The notes under the pieces were generated by a model, which saw nothing but the letters and a program-made list of their open reading frames with translations, did no database searches and was not told the DNA's origin. From contig NW_020170394.1 of NCBI RefSeq assembly GCF_000524195.1, positions 674,639-738,638 on the forward strand: DNA of 64,000 nt, in the 5' to 3' direction. The stretch is from Echinococcus granulosus. Taxonomy: Eukaryota > Platyhelminthes > Cestoda > Cyclophyllidea > Taeniidae. Position 1 is the stretch's first letter; every line of letters begins with the position of its first letter. This document shows positions 52,001 through 62,171 of the stretch, piece after piece. The position numbers were made by a program, and so were the translations under genes.

Positions 52001-55000
52001 GGTCTTTTTGGTATTGCATCAACATATTTTCTCATTTACAATGCAAATTGCTTCTTCGTCTTATTAGCACAACATTTACTGTGCTCTTTGGTATTGTTAA
52101 AGCTTATTTGATTTAAAATTGGGGCAGTCATAGTGGTTGTTTTCTTATTTTAAGGTTTACCGCACCTCTCACCCTCAGGCACTAGTCTTCTTCGCCTTTT
52201 TACCGCTGAAACTAGTCCCCAGGAGCCAATCCTACTGATCACTAGTCCTGGAGCCGATCCCTCACAGGAATTAGCCGACGCTGCCGCTGCCGGTGGCACA
52301 ATGGCGATGTGTGCCTACTGCGAGGTGGCTATGGGCCAAGGTCAGTCAGAAATCGCGCTGTCTGAGGTCTCTGCGGCCGCCCAGTCGGGCGGGTGGGTGT
52401 GTCTGAAGAACCTCCACCTCGTCACTCACTGGCTTCCAGTGCTTGAAAAACACATCAACTTATTAATGGGTGCTGATCGCGAGGTTGGGGAGGTGGCTGC
52501 TGAGGGACGGCGGCGTCTCCATCCTCACTTTCGCTTGTGGTTAACCACGGAGCCACATGACAACTTTCCCTCCACTCTTCTGGAGTCCTGCCTTAAAGTG
52601 GCTTATGAGGTAAAAACTGAGTGATTCCTTTGCAAATCATTCCTGTTATGCTTCTCGGGTCGACGGTTGCTGGGACGCCTGGGATATTGTTCATCATCGG
52701 CGCTAAGTGGTCCGTTTTGCCCTCTGAATGCAGTCTCATTCGATGCCTATACGGCTTCCGAAGCATTTAAACAATGACATAAGAATATTGTTTCAGCTCT
52801 ATGAACCTGTCTAAAATCACTTTTGGAATTCTATTTCAGTAAAGGTTAAGGATGACTCGAACTTGAGTGTAATCATTCCAGCTTCGGTTTTTGACTATTC
52901 GAATTCATTGTAAGTTAGTTTTATTTACCCTGCAATATATTAAGTAATCTTATAATTCAATCATCATAACTGAATTCTAAATTCATAAAGTAGAAAATGG
53001 GTCGGAATCCTACCTCCAATCAAAGTAATACATGTTCGTTTATTTGAAGCATCTCCGATGTGCCACAACGCAATATGCAAAACTAATGTGTTTGAGTTTT
53101 GTAGAATCACCGCTTTATGAAATTTAATTGCAAAAATTGCTAGGAGTGCGTCCTCCCGTTGCAGAACTTAAACGAACGATACATACATTAAAGAATATTG
53201 CCGTAATTTTAGCAATCGAGACTCTGAATGCGATAGCATTTCTAAGATTTAGTAAAATTTCCAGTCATAATATTCTAATTGTAGGCACCACTGGGACTTA
53301 GAAATAATCTAAAGCGGACTTATGAGAGCTGGCATCCCGATTTCTTTGCAAAGGGTGGGTCTTTAACGCGGACTACAGCTCTTGCTGGCCTCGCCTGGTT
53401 CCATGCTGTCCTCCAAGAACGACGCAGCTTCATTCCACAGGTAGGCTGTTAGAGGACTTGGGGTGTTCTAATTTGGCTCGTACACTTCAAGAGTTGGACG
53501 AAATTCTACGAATTCACCTCCGTTGACATTCGAGCTGCGGCAAACACACTCGATCGGCTCATTGCGCCTGCGGTCTCCACCGTGCCCACATCGGCCATCT
53601 GGCCAACCGTGAGAGGACTACTTGGCAGTGCCATCTATGGCGGACGCATGGAGAATGCATTCGATTTCAACGTGCTTGAATCATTTCTAAATTGCATTTT
53701 TAGCGATTCAACTCTGAGTCTCCGGCAGTTGGGCTCATTGAAACTGCCAAATACCATTAATTTGAAGGTTAGATATTCATACTATCGGTATTTTTTCGGC
53801 ATTATTTCTTTTTAATGCATCATTATAGAATGAAGTACGAAAAAGACGTACAATAGTAAGGTCTAAAATCAGGTTTAATGAGCAGTATCAAAGGTCTTAT
53901 TAAAACTTCCAACAAATGCCCTTTGTCGTAAGTGATGGTCAAATAGTAGTTGTTAAGTTGCCTAGCACTCTACTTGAATTTCAAGTAAGGTCCTGTCGGG
54001 AAGTTCGCTAGTGGGTTGAATAAGGATTCCTTTTATGCTTGGGTCGACGCTCTCCTATCATGTATAGTCGAGGTTCTTCCTGTAAAAGTTGTGATAAACA
54101 AATGTTGAGCATTTATTTTGACACTGCTGGGAAAAATTTTTAATCATCAATTTTTTTGAACTTGAGCTATTTTAACCTAATATCCAAGTGTATATGAACG
54201 ACCGGAGATATAACTACATTAACTGGTAGATTTCAGAATTTACTTTACCGGAATTCAATTTCATGATTTTTTAAAGCATACACGTTAATAAAGCCACTTG
54301 TTTTTCTGAACTTATTGCAATGAGTGCCGGTAGGTTTCCTATTACTCCTTGGTACAAAATAGGATTACGTAACTGCTATCGACCAACTCCCCGATACGGA
54401 CAATCCTCGCGACCTTGGACTACCAGCAAATATCGGTAAGACGGCTCAGCTTGCCGCAGCGGCGGATGTCCTTGGGCAGCTGCGCCTTCTTCAAAGCCTC
54501 ATTGGCTCATCGGACCAAAGTGACCGGAGTCTTTGGGCAGAGGAGCTCAGTCCTATCCTCAATCTTTGGAAGAAACTCAATCAGGACGGAGCTCTCTTGC
54601 CAGTAATGCCTTCCGTACATCGATACATCTTACACCCATTTTGGCGCCCGGTTACTGTACGATTCGAGTGTGTTCAGTCATTTAATCACTTTCTGGGGTC
54701 TTCCTAAATAATATCATTGCTAAATTGATTATCCCATAACCATTGAGTGTTGTTTCTACTAGAAAATCTAACAGAGCATTTCTTTACACTAAATTTATGA
54801 AGAACAAGGATAGCCATCTAAGAGAATTGCTGATGAGGGTGGAGGAGAAATCGCTGCGCGACGCTAAAAAGTCTCCAGTTCTCTCGTTTCTGCACCGTGA
54901 AATGACAGGTGCCCTTAGTCTTATTGCCAAAATTCACAATAACCTTGGGTCCTTGGCGAAATTTCTGCGTGGAACCCAGGTTCTCTCGCAAGAATTGTAC

Positions 55001-56547
55001 GTGATAGTTCGTTCACTTCTCCTGAGCAGGACACCTGCTGCTTGGCTAGTCATGTGGAGCACAGGGCCGGAAGACTGTTCTTCCTTTATCCGGTCTACCG
55101 TCACAAAAACGCAGGCTCTACAGGTACCGAAACTGGTCCGTTGCTTTACCATTTCGCAATTGCCCTTGGCACATTTAGCTATAACAACTATCTTGTTATA
55201 ACCTGGATAGACATTTTCCACTTTTTAAACAAACCATTGTTGGTGTTTCAAAATGTTATTTAGTCTTTTTTGTCTTGTATTTCCCAACTGAGAAGTAGCC
55301 GAAATATACAAAAACAATGTTATTTTTTACCTTTTGTAGATGTGGACCGATTGTTCCCTTGTCGTTTCAATAATGCACGTTTCCATATACCCTTAAGTGC
55401 AGATGTGGATTGTAATCTGGTTTTAGAAATGGCTGCTTCGGTCTGAATCGTTATCGCAGTTGTTTTCTTCTGAAGTTGCTTACAACCTTGCTGACCTCTT
55501 CAATCCGTCCATCTTTCTCACCGCTCTGCGACAGCAGACAGCTCGCCAACTTCAGTTGGCAATCGAGCAACTGAAGCTTGTGTCAGAGTGGCCAGGCCTT
55601 CACCGAGGACTTGAGAACTACCCTGGTAGCGAAGTTCTTGCGATCTCCAACCTGCATTTAGAAGGAGCTCTGTTTGAAGATGGAAAACTAACTGACTGCT
55701 ACGCAACATCCCCGGCTGTTTCAGCTCTACCTAATATTCAAATCGCATGGCGACCACTTGTAAGTGGAAACCTCGCAGCTAGTTGCTTCTTCAAATTGGT
55801 AGGATTCTCCATATCGATATCTAAATTCCTGTTAGCTGAAATAAGCTATACGTAATTATATCCCTTTCTGCTTCGATAGAATTTCGCTTCCTGGTAATTA
55901 TCCCAACAACGCCTAGTTTTATCAAAGCCTCCAATTTGCTCACAGTGAAGGCAACTGTCCTTCCTACTCATGCTTGGCTAATGCTCGATTCTTTTTTGAA
56001 ATGGTTTTGAAAATTCAAGCATTAGTTTGCCACTGTTTCTACACTCTGGTGTGATAGATCAAGGTCTGAAGACATTTATCTTATGCTTTTGTGATCGCAA
56101 TGCATAAATAAGCACTTCTTGAAGGGTGATAGTGAGCCAGAAAGCTTTTCTGACATTGTGTTCTACCGATTAAATTGATTGATTCTGCCAACTACGACTC
56201 CTTTGAGTTACATTATTGCTGTACTCAAACCAAACACTTTTTTTCATATTTTTCAATGACGGATTATTTTTAAAACATCCGAAGCGACACATTGCTGCTG
56301 GCTGTTCCAACTTTGGGACTTTTAAAGTCAAATGTTGGCGAATTTTTCTTAGTATTGGGTTGAGTAACTTTCAATATATGTATAGGGGGCCTCTGAACTC
56401 CTCGTGGCGGACGAGACCGTAGAGCTGCCAGTCTACTTTGATGCGACACGCGCATGCCTGGTAATGAAATTGCGAATTCCCTGCCCTCCTGGCACCCAGC
56501 AGAAATGGGTGCGAAATGGAACAGCACTGTTATTAAAATCTCTTTGA
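25279..56547 (+). CDS. DYNC2H1: Cytoplasmic dynein-2 heavy chain (retrograde intraflagellar transport motor)
   Basis: Motor heavy chain that carries IFT trains back from the ciliary tip. Phase-consistent exons: 25279-25464, 25504-25674, 25717-25891, 26158-26576, 27068-27229, 27560-27863, 28122-28264, 28735-28938, 29494-29817, 30442-30720, 31724-32002, 32697-32996, 33203-33392, 33739-33989, 34076-34275, 34418-34573, 34681-34795, 35301-35630, 36115-36435, 36537-37013, 37528-37944, 38030-38179, 38845-39125, 39380-39746, 39821-40085, 40611-40948, 41333-41545, 41978-42255, 42438-42699, 43290-45089, 45439-45837, 46286-46621, 47279-47572, 47935-48033, 48110-48233, 48418-48713, 49380-49514, 49589-49732, 49813-49959, 50626-50733, 51538-51748, 52155-52609, 53285-53440, 53492-53767, 54363-54602, 54803-55123, 55427-55759, 56386-56547. 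They sum to 13,593 nt, 4,530 aa; human is about 4,300. Type 2 identity rests on co-linear similarity from the first exon to the last, not just the P-loops. Three introns appear to be GC-AG. Least certain are the ends of exons 3 and 39 and the starts of exons 4, 21 and 46. Confidence 0.93.
37528..39746 (+). other. DYNC2H1: DYNC2H1 AAA1, main ATPase site
   Basis: Exons 21-24. The Walker A GPAGTGKT is at residues about 1781-1788, preceded by MGLGGNPY. Walker B lies in [12 protein letters not shown] with the catalytic acidic pair intact, and [19 protein letters not shown] supplies sensor-1 sequence. All active-site motifs are intact, so the motor should hydrolyse ATP. Exon 21 starts after the weak acceptor ATGCCAG at 37527; this start is the one that keeps phase. 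Confidence 0.9.
39821..43289 (+). other. DYNC2H1: DYNC2H1 AAA2 and AAA3 region
   Basis: AAA2 has Walker A GPSGCGKS (about residues 2088-2095), followed by [20 protein letters not shown] and [19 protein letters not shown], the typical Walker B neighbourhood. AAA3 has GPEGCGKG (about 2425-2432), without the usual final Ser/Thr, as in vertebrate DYNC2H1. Its exon 42438-42699 carries [15 protein letters not shown]. Long introns at 40086-40610 and 42700-43289 hold nothing recognisable. Confidence 0.85.
43290..45089 (+). other. DYNC2H1: DYNC2H1 single 1.8-kb exon: AAA3 end, AAA4 and start of stalk
   Basis: An uninterrupted 600-codon exon encodes residues 2520-3119. AAA4 has the degenerate loop AGRCGIGRR (about 2838-2846) in place of GxxGxGKS/T; dynein-2 in other animals shows the same change, so AAA4 probably does not hydrolyse nucleotide. 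The exon ends in the first helix of the microtubule-binding stalk, with heptad-like [20 protein letters not shown]. All other exons of the gene are under 480 nt. Confidence 0.9.
45439..46621 (+). other. DYNC2H1: DYNC2H1 stalk tip and second coiled coil
   Basis: Exons 31 and 32. Exon 31 finishes the outgoing coiled coil and encodes the microtubule-binding domain, recognisable by [18 protein letters not shown] and [14 protein letters not shown]. Exon 32 contains [20 protein letters not shown] and a long charged helix that returns to the ring. Both start and end in phase 0. Confidence 0.9.
47279..56547 (+). other. DYNC2H1: DYNC2H1 AAA5, AAA6 and C-terminal domain
   Basis: Exons 33-48. AAA5 shows [26 protein letters not shown] and the strut-like helices of exons 36-39. 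AAA6 includes [30 protein letters not shown] and [19 protein letters not shown]. The final exons carry [33 protein letters not shown] and a C-terminal [10 protein letters not shown] block, ending at the TGA in 56545-56547. The short C-terminal exons match dynein-2 to the end. Confidence 0.88.
50285..50570. repeat. GC-rich block in a DYNC2H1 intron, possible inserted repeat
   Basis: Within the AT-rich intron 49960-50625, this stretch of about 285 nt is clearly richer in G and C, with several CpGs (ACGCGTGG, GCGCGGGCGAC). No coding frame fits the dynein model and no tRNA fold is obvious. It could be a short interspersed element. I could not find a second full copy in this window. Confidence 0.25.
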
Positions 56548-57855
56548 TTTCCTGTCTTTCTAGCCATATAGTCTGCGTCGTGTTTTTAATGTTTACTGTC
56601 TTAATTGTGGCTGATTAATGGGAATATGCTAATATATACGACTTTTTGAATTGGATGGTTTAACCATTTCAGCCTCAGCCGTCGCTACTTTTATTAACAC
56701 TTCAAAATAACGAATTTTACATCCAAATTTTGTGAAATGAATCCATTATAAAGCAGTAGAAGCAATTTTATTAGCATAAAAAGGTTCTGATAAGCACACT
56801 CAAAGTAGATCCGTCTCGCAATCTAGTACGGTCCGTGCGACAACGCTCTTAGCAGCAGTCTTAATTCAAAATGTGGGGGAAGACGTGATCTCGAAATTAA
56901 CATTTTACGAGTGGAAAGTCGTACAATTGTGAGGTTTTAAATTGTGGAATTTCCCCACTCCTAGGCAGGAATGACCCTGCGAAGAAGCGCCCAGTCACCT
57001 TGTAGTGTTTGGGGCACTAAATGATGGTCACGAAAGTAACCAATGCATTTGTAATGGCTGTATAATATGTTGGGTACTTAACACTCGGTCATGGCAGAGG
57101 GGTAACTGCGTCTCCGCCATTGGACCTCCGCTGGGTTGGCTGGTCTCCTGGTCATGCTAGTAGTCCCCAACCCTACTGCATGCCAAATGTATCTATTTTA
57201 CCCATGTATTAAGTCTCTTGAGCTCAAATATTTGCAGTTTTGGCTGCCAATTTAGTACTTAATTGGTATGCGATGTCCATGACCTTCCACCAACAGGGCA
57301 AGCTACAGTAGTTAGCCTCCCATGGTGGTCTAGATAATTGCATCCTCAATACTATTATAGAACGGCACAAATCGTCAGAGGCGTGTGGACCAAACGCGAT
57401 GGACGCGATATTAATTTTCAACTAGATATCACATGCATACCATATATACTAGAATTTATGAATTTAGCGGATTTTGGTCTATTTGGGGATATTTTCTGAC
57501 TTGTTTATGTTATCAGAAGAGTACTGCTTCTTGCCTTTGTTATTGTATACATTTAATGTAAGATGTGTATAACTGTATTTCACGCAGCAATTATCAAACA
57601 ATTTTGAATTACCAGGTATTATTGGGTAATGCAAACTTTTATTGTTTTGACGCGAACTAGTTTGAATTTGTTTCTGTCATTGTCAAGTCCGCTATTTAAA
57701 AAGACGGTCAGTCTTATTACCTTTGCATTGCAATGATAAATGCACCGGGCTAAGTTACTCTTTAAATCTACCACATTTATTGGCCTTGGGTCCTTCATCC
57801 ATTCCGGTGTTATATAATTGTCGCCGGTTTGGCTTATTTGCTTTGTTCTTCCGAT
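56548..57855. other. Intergenic region between DYNC2H1 and citrate synthase
   Basis: About 1.3 kb in tandem orientation, holding the dynein 3' UTR and the citrate synthase promoter. The part around 57060-57400 is more GC-rich and may be an old repeat. No canonical AATAAA was seen soon after the dynein stop. I see no coding exon. Confidence 0.4.
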
Positions 57856-59646
57856 ATGTTTAAACTCTTTCTACCCCGTTCGAGAGGCGCTACCACAGTT
57901 TGGAGATGTGGTGACTGGTTTTACTCAACATACAAATCTACGAGTTCTGGAGTAAGTTGATCAAAGTATTTAGTTACTTTTAGTCACTACGAGATGTCCT
58001 CGAAGAAGCCATCACAAAGCACCGTGAAGTTGTAGCATCTTTTCGCAAGGAACATGGTTCCAAGAAAGTCGGAGAGGTCACAGTTGATATGGTAGATCTA
58101 TGCAATAATGAAATTGCATTTCTAGATGTATGGTGGTATGCGAGGTGTTAAAGGACTAGTAACGGAAACTTCGGTCCTTGATCCGGATGAGGGCATACGG
58201 TTTCGTGGTTACACTATTAAAGATTGCCAAGAGCTACTTCCAAAAGCACCAGGAGGCAAAGAGCCGCTTCCTGAAGGCATACTCTTTTTGCTTCTAACTG
58301 GCCAAATTCCTTCCGAAGAACAAGTTAAGTCCGTTTCCAAGGACTTAGTCGCCAGAGCTTCTTTACCAAGTCATGTTCTAAAAATAATGAAAAGCTTCCC
58401 TACTACAATGCATCCCATGAGTCAACTCGTGTCTGCCACAGCTGCCCTCAATTCGGAGTCAAAATTTGTGGCTGCTTACAACAAGGGTGTCAGCAAGAGC
58501 ACTTACTGGGAGGTAATTTCGTCCCCTCACTCATTTTAAAATATTTGTTACTTAAAGTACGTCTATGAGGACTCCATGGATCTGATAGCCAAGCTTCCCA
58601 CAGTAGCGGCGACAATTTACAACAGTTCTTTCCGTGATGGAAAAAGTGCGGAAGTTATGGATCCAAGTGCAGATTGGTCAAAGAATTTTGCACACATGAT
58701 GGGCTATAAAGATCCCCTTTTCGTAGAGCTTCTTCGCCTCTATTTGACGATCCATTGTGATCATGAGGTATGAGCTGTCAATAAGCCTCTGAGTCTTTTG
58801 TAATGATGCTGTTTCATCGATGGTTTTCTCTTCGTTTGAAGGGTGGGAATGTCAGTGCTCACACCTGTCATTTGGTTGGGAGCGCTCTTTCTGATCCTTA
58901 TCTTAGCTTTGCTGCATCAATGTGCGGTCTGGCCGGTCCGCTTCACGGGCTCGCGAACCAGGAAGTCCTCACGTGGATTATGGATCTGGTTAAGAGCAAG
59001 GGTATGTCACCTTCAGATGACGAAGTACTCCAGTATATTAAGACTACGCTGGAAAGTGGGAGGGTATGTGAACACACGATTTTTTAGTGCCTAATTTTTA
59101 ATAAGTATCTTTCATTAAGTGTTTTCATTCACCCCCATAGGTTGTACCTGGTTACGGTCACGCGGTGCTTCGAAAGACCGATCCCCGCTATACGTGTCAA
59201 CGAGACTTTGCTTTGACTCACATGCCTGATGATCCTCTCATCAAGATTGTCGCTCAGTGCTTCAAGCTTGTGCCCCCCTATCTTGAAAGCCTGGGCAAAG
59301 TTAAAAATCCATGGCCCAACGTTGATGCCCATTCTGGCGTGCTTCTTCAGGTACATCGTTTTGTGCTTATATTGGTAATATCGTTATAATTACTCACAAT
59401 TAACCTTCTGCCACCGCAGCAATGATAGCATCAGCCATACGAGTGATTACCAATCAATAAAAGTTATTTTTTTCCCCAAAGCACTTTGGAATGAAGGAGA
59501 TGAGCTTCTATACGGTCCTCTTTGGAGTATCGCGCGCTCTCGGTGTGTGCTCATCGCTCGTCTGGGATCGCGCTCTAGGTCTCCCAATCGAGCGTCCCAA
59601 GTCGTTAAGTACCGATGGTCTGCGCACTCTCGTCAAGGCCACTTGA
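57856..59646 (+). CDS. CS: Citrate synthase, mitochondrial
   Basis: Condenses acetyl-CoA and oxaloacetate to citrate, the first step of the mitochondrial citric acid cycle. Seven exons join in phase to 465 aa, one short of human: 57856-57951, 57984-58091, 58126-58512, 58558-58767, 58842-59063, 59141-59350, 59482-59646. The first exon is Arg/Ser-rich with no acidic residue before Asp20 ([18 protein letters not shown]), a typical mitochondrial presequence. The catalytic residues are present: His302 in [10 protein letters not shown], His348 in [10 protein letters not shown] and Asp403 in [11 protein letters not shown], each one position later than in the human precursor. The eukaryotic signature [11 protein letters not shown] is intact. 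Introns are small, the first two being 32 and 34 nt. Confidence 0.96.
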
Positions 59647-60834
59647 ACACTTAGTTGATGCTCTTCACTGTGTCACTGTTGCTGTAGTTGTCTTCGCGTA
59701 TTCTATTTCACGACATTTCCGTTATGACTGTTTGCTTTCTTTGGAACTCCTTTATGTCATTTGATTGTTTATTGTCTCGTTGCTTCCTCCCGGTCACTCA
59801 TCTACTCCTCTTTATTCTGCATGAGTTTGTTTTATCCTGACATCTGTCCTGACTAAATGTAGTATTTGTGTCAACAATATGTTTTTTTTTTCTGGGCGTT
59901 TGTTTGACTTCTTTCTGCCTCTGGCGATTGTGGTCTTATCAATCACCATCGTAGTGTACTGTGCCTTTTTTGCGCGCTTTTACGCTTCGTTGTGATTTCA
60001 TTGGTACTTTTTAACCTGCAGGCTTATCGGGTTCAAAATGATGTAAAAATTTAGGTTCTTTCGTTAATTAAATGAACTCGTTTAAGGTGTTTCGACTGTG
60101 TGATTGTGCCATCTTGCAAAAGTTGATGGCGTTTGAGTGCTGCGAATGGTACGCTTCAGTCTGTGTCAATCATCGAAGAACCGTCTTGCCTGTGTTTAAT
60201 GCGATAGTTTTGTGTAAGCGGGGACTTCACTGAGTGGCATTCACCGACAGTGTTTGAGGTAATCTAGTCACCACTTTGATTGTTTTCATTCACGTGACTT
60301 CAAGAAGTGATTTTTCTCCCAACTACGAGAAAACATCATCGGTGCGTTAGTTGACATGGCAGTCTCTATTTAAAATATGAAATTTTGCAATTGGGACAAA
60401 GTTGAGCTCCCAAACATGCCAGTTTTAAAATATCCTGCCTAGTCATTTACCATTTGTTCAGAATCGGGCTTTGGTCGCAACACTTAAGTTATTTAGCGCA
60501 GTATTTTGAGTTTTACGATAGGTTTGCTATGTAATTCCGTGGTTCTAATATACACACGTGGGATCTGTAACAATGGCGCGAATCCACGATTTATCGTAGT
60601 GTTTAAATGCTAACAGATTGAAGTGGTCCACTTTGCTTCTGGTACTGATTCATCTATCCACATTAAACCACTTGTCACTTTGAAATTATTAACCACCACT
60701 GTATTTCCGCGCCCAATGACCTCCAAATATGGCTCACTAGTCAGAACTCTCGTGGGGCAAGCAAGCGAGCTTGCCACATTGGAGATCTCGATTTAGATGA
60801 GATTCTAATACTTATTCACAGTTGTAGGTTTGTA
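59647..60834. other. Intergenic region between citrate synthase and the LTO1-like gene
   Basis: About 1.2 kb, T-rich on the plus strand, presumably the citrate synthase 3' UTR followed by the next promoter. CTTATTCACAG ending at 60821 and TTGTAG ending at 60827 are acceptor-like and lie just before the next ATG, suggesting a 5' UTR intron or trans-splicing. No coding exon seen. Confidence 0.4.
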
Positions 60835-61314
60835 ATGAGTTTTGAAGAGGTTGACTTTTTGGACGAGGTATTTATGACGGAGCAGAAGCAGTATTCGGAA
60901 GCCTATTGCAGGGCCTTCCAACTCAGTTCGCAGACCACACCGTCCTCGGAACTCCCTGATCGCAGCGATGAACTGCATTCTTTCTGGATCCACGGTCTCC
61001 AATATGGTGCTCAGCTGGGCTCGGAGCTTTACTCCTACAGGGGCTTGGCCGATGAGGTGGTCGCTTCCTGGACGTTGGGATCTGTGTCTCCCTCAATGGA
61101 GGATGTGAACAAGCATCATTCCGTCCACATCGCTCAGCATCTCTTACACCTCCTTAATGGCTCTCCTGGACCTCTTTCGCGCTCATGTCAGGAGTTCATT
61201 AAGCATCCAACTTTCGAAACTGACCTCTCGCTTATACGCAGCAAGGCGAAGCAACTTATGGCTGCGCTTAAAATTCACACAGCCAGGAAGACTACAATAA
61301 ACTATGACTTTTAA
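60835..61314 (+). CDS. LTO1: LTO1-like protein with Yae1 domain (Fe-S maturation of ABCE1)
   Basis: Intronless, 159 aa. In yeast and human, LTO1 and YAE1 form an adaptor that brings the ribosome-recycling factor ABCE1 (Rli1) to the cytosolic iron-sulfur assembly machinery. The glycine-every-four pattern of the Yae1 domain is seen in HGLQYGAQLGSELYSYRG (about residues 54-71). An N-terminal FLDEVFMTEQ and a C-terminal helix, FETDLSLIRSKAKQLMAAL, also match LTO1. The protein ends in Tyr-Asp-Phe; a terminal acidic or small residue plus Trp/Phe is the signal by which LTO1 is recognised by the targeting complex, so the end looks functional. The start ATG is the first after a stop-rich leader. Assignment rests on pattern rather than close identity. 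Confidence 0.75.
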   Translation: MSFEEVDFLDEVFMTEQKQYSEAYCRAFQLSSQTTPSSELPDRSDELHSFWIHGLQYGAQLGSELYSYRGLADEVVASWTLGSVSPSMEDVNKHHSVHIAQHLLHLLNGSPGPLSRSCQEFIKHPTFETDLSLIRSKAKQLMAALKIHTARKTTINYDF

Positions 61315-61318
61315 TAAA
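61313..61318 (+). promoter_or_regulatory. Polyadenylation signal overlapping the LTO1 stop codon
   Basis: The stop TAA at 61312-61314 shares its last two bases with AATAAA at 61313-61318. If used, cleavage 10-30 nt downstream would leave an extremely short 3' UTR. A T-rich run follows at about 61340-61350, suitable as a downstream element. Confidence 0.6.
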
Positions 61319-61694
61319 GCGTTCCTTTTGGCTGTTTAATTTTTTTTTTAACTTGGACTTTCACTTATTTTGCTGAGTACGAGGGCCTATGCCATTTCGA
61401 GAAAAGTGAAAAAGTTTCCCCAAGGAGTAGATTCGAATCAGCTACTTATTTGTAGTCTTCATTCTGCTTGTGAATTAGGTACAACTTTATATAGACAAAA
61501 TAACTGCGTAAGCTCATTTGGATCTTGGTGCCTCAGTTTGTGCTAGGGGAAATCAGTCTGGTAGCCCCCTCTTCATCATTCCGCAACACTGGTCTAGTTG
61601 TGTTTAACCTGACGCCTTACTTGGAGACATTCACTGCAAATGCTACTGCAGTGGCGTATGCTATTTGTAAACAAAAAGTGATTTGTTGACCCAG

Positions 61695-62171
61695 AATGTA
61701 AAAAAGTATTTGAAATCATAGGGAATTCCGTGGACAATATTGAGCAAATCGACATGTCACTCGACCTCTTCAAGCTATGTGAGCAGGAATCCAGAGCTGC
61801 GAATGCATTTACAAAAATGAATGAGTAAATTAGTCTATGCTTGCCGTCTTCTGATTTTCCCACTTTCAAATCCGATCCTCGTGTAGAGGGAATTTGCTGT
61901 TGCTGGGTTGGCTTAGCTGATTAGCTTAGGTACAAATTTTACGGCGAGTGGACGGCTTTTTAACACTGTTGTAAGGGGTGAGTAGGTGAGGGCTTTCAGC
62001 AAATTCTCCAAAAAAAAACATGTGGGTCTCGGCCTTCTTAATTCACCGCATCTACTAGATCTGTCCTTTGATGCAGTCATCAGTCACTCTGATGCAGTAA
62101 CGCCCATTGAAGGATTGCTTAATGATGACGAAATCACAAGGGCCTTAAAAAAATTTCTGATGGGGACGTAA
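61695..62171 (+). CDS. Small two-exon gene of unknown function (candidate, 5' end not found)
   Basis: Two short open stretches join in phase. Exon 61695-61824 follows the acceptor GTTGACCCAG and ends before GTAAAT. Exon 62000-62171 follows GGCTTTCAG and ends in TAA. Together they encode about 100 residues with protein-like composition: an amphipathic helical part (SVDNIEQIDMSLDLFKLCEQ) and a C-terminal part (GLLNDDEITRALKKFL). I do not recognise the family. The first exon starts two bases into a codon, so at least one upstream exon with the start is missing, or the start lies within it at the Met of QIDMS. It lies directly behind LTO1 on the same strand. It could be a degraded gene. Confidence 0.4.

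Noticed and set aside
57060..57421. Possible retrotransposon reverse-transcriptase fragment
   Set aside because: A weak impression from composition only; no catalytic motif or continuous frame could be read.
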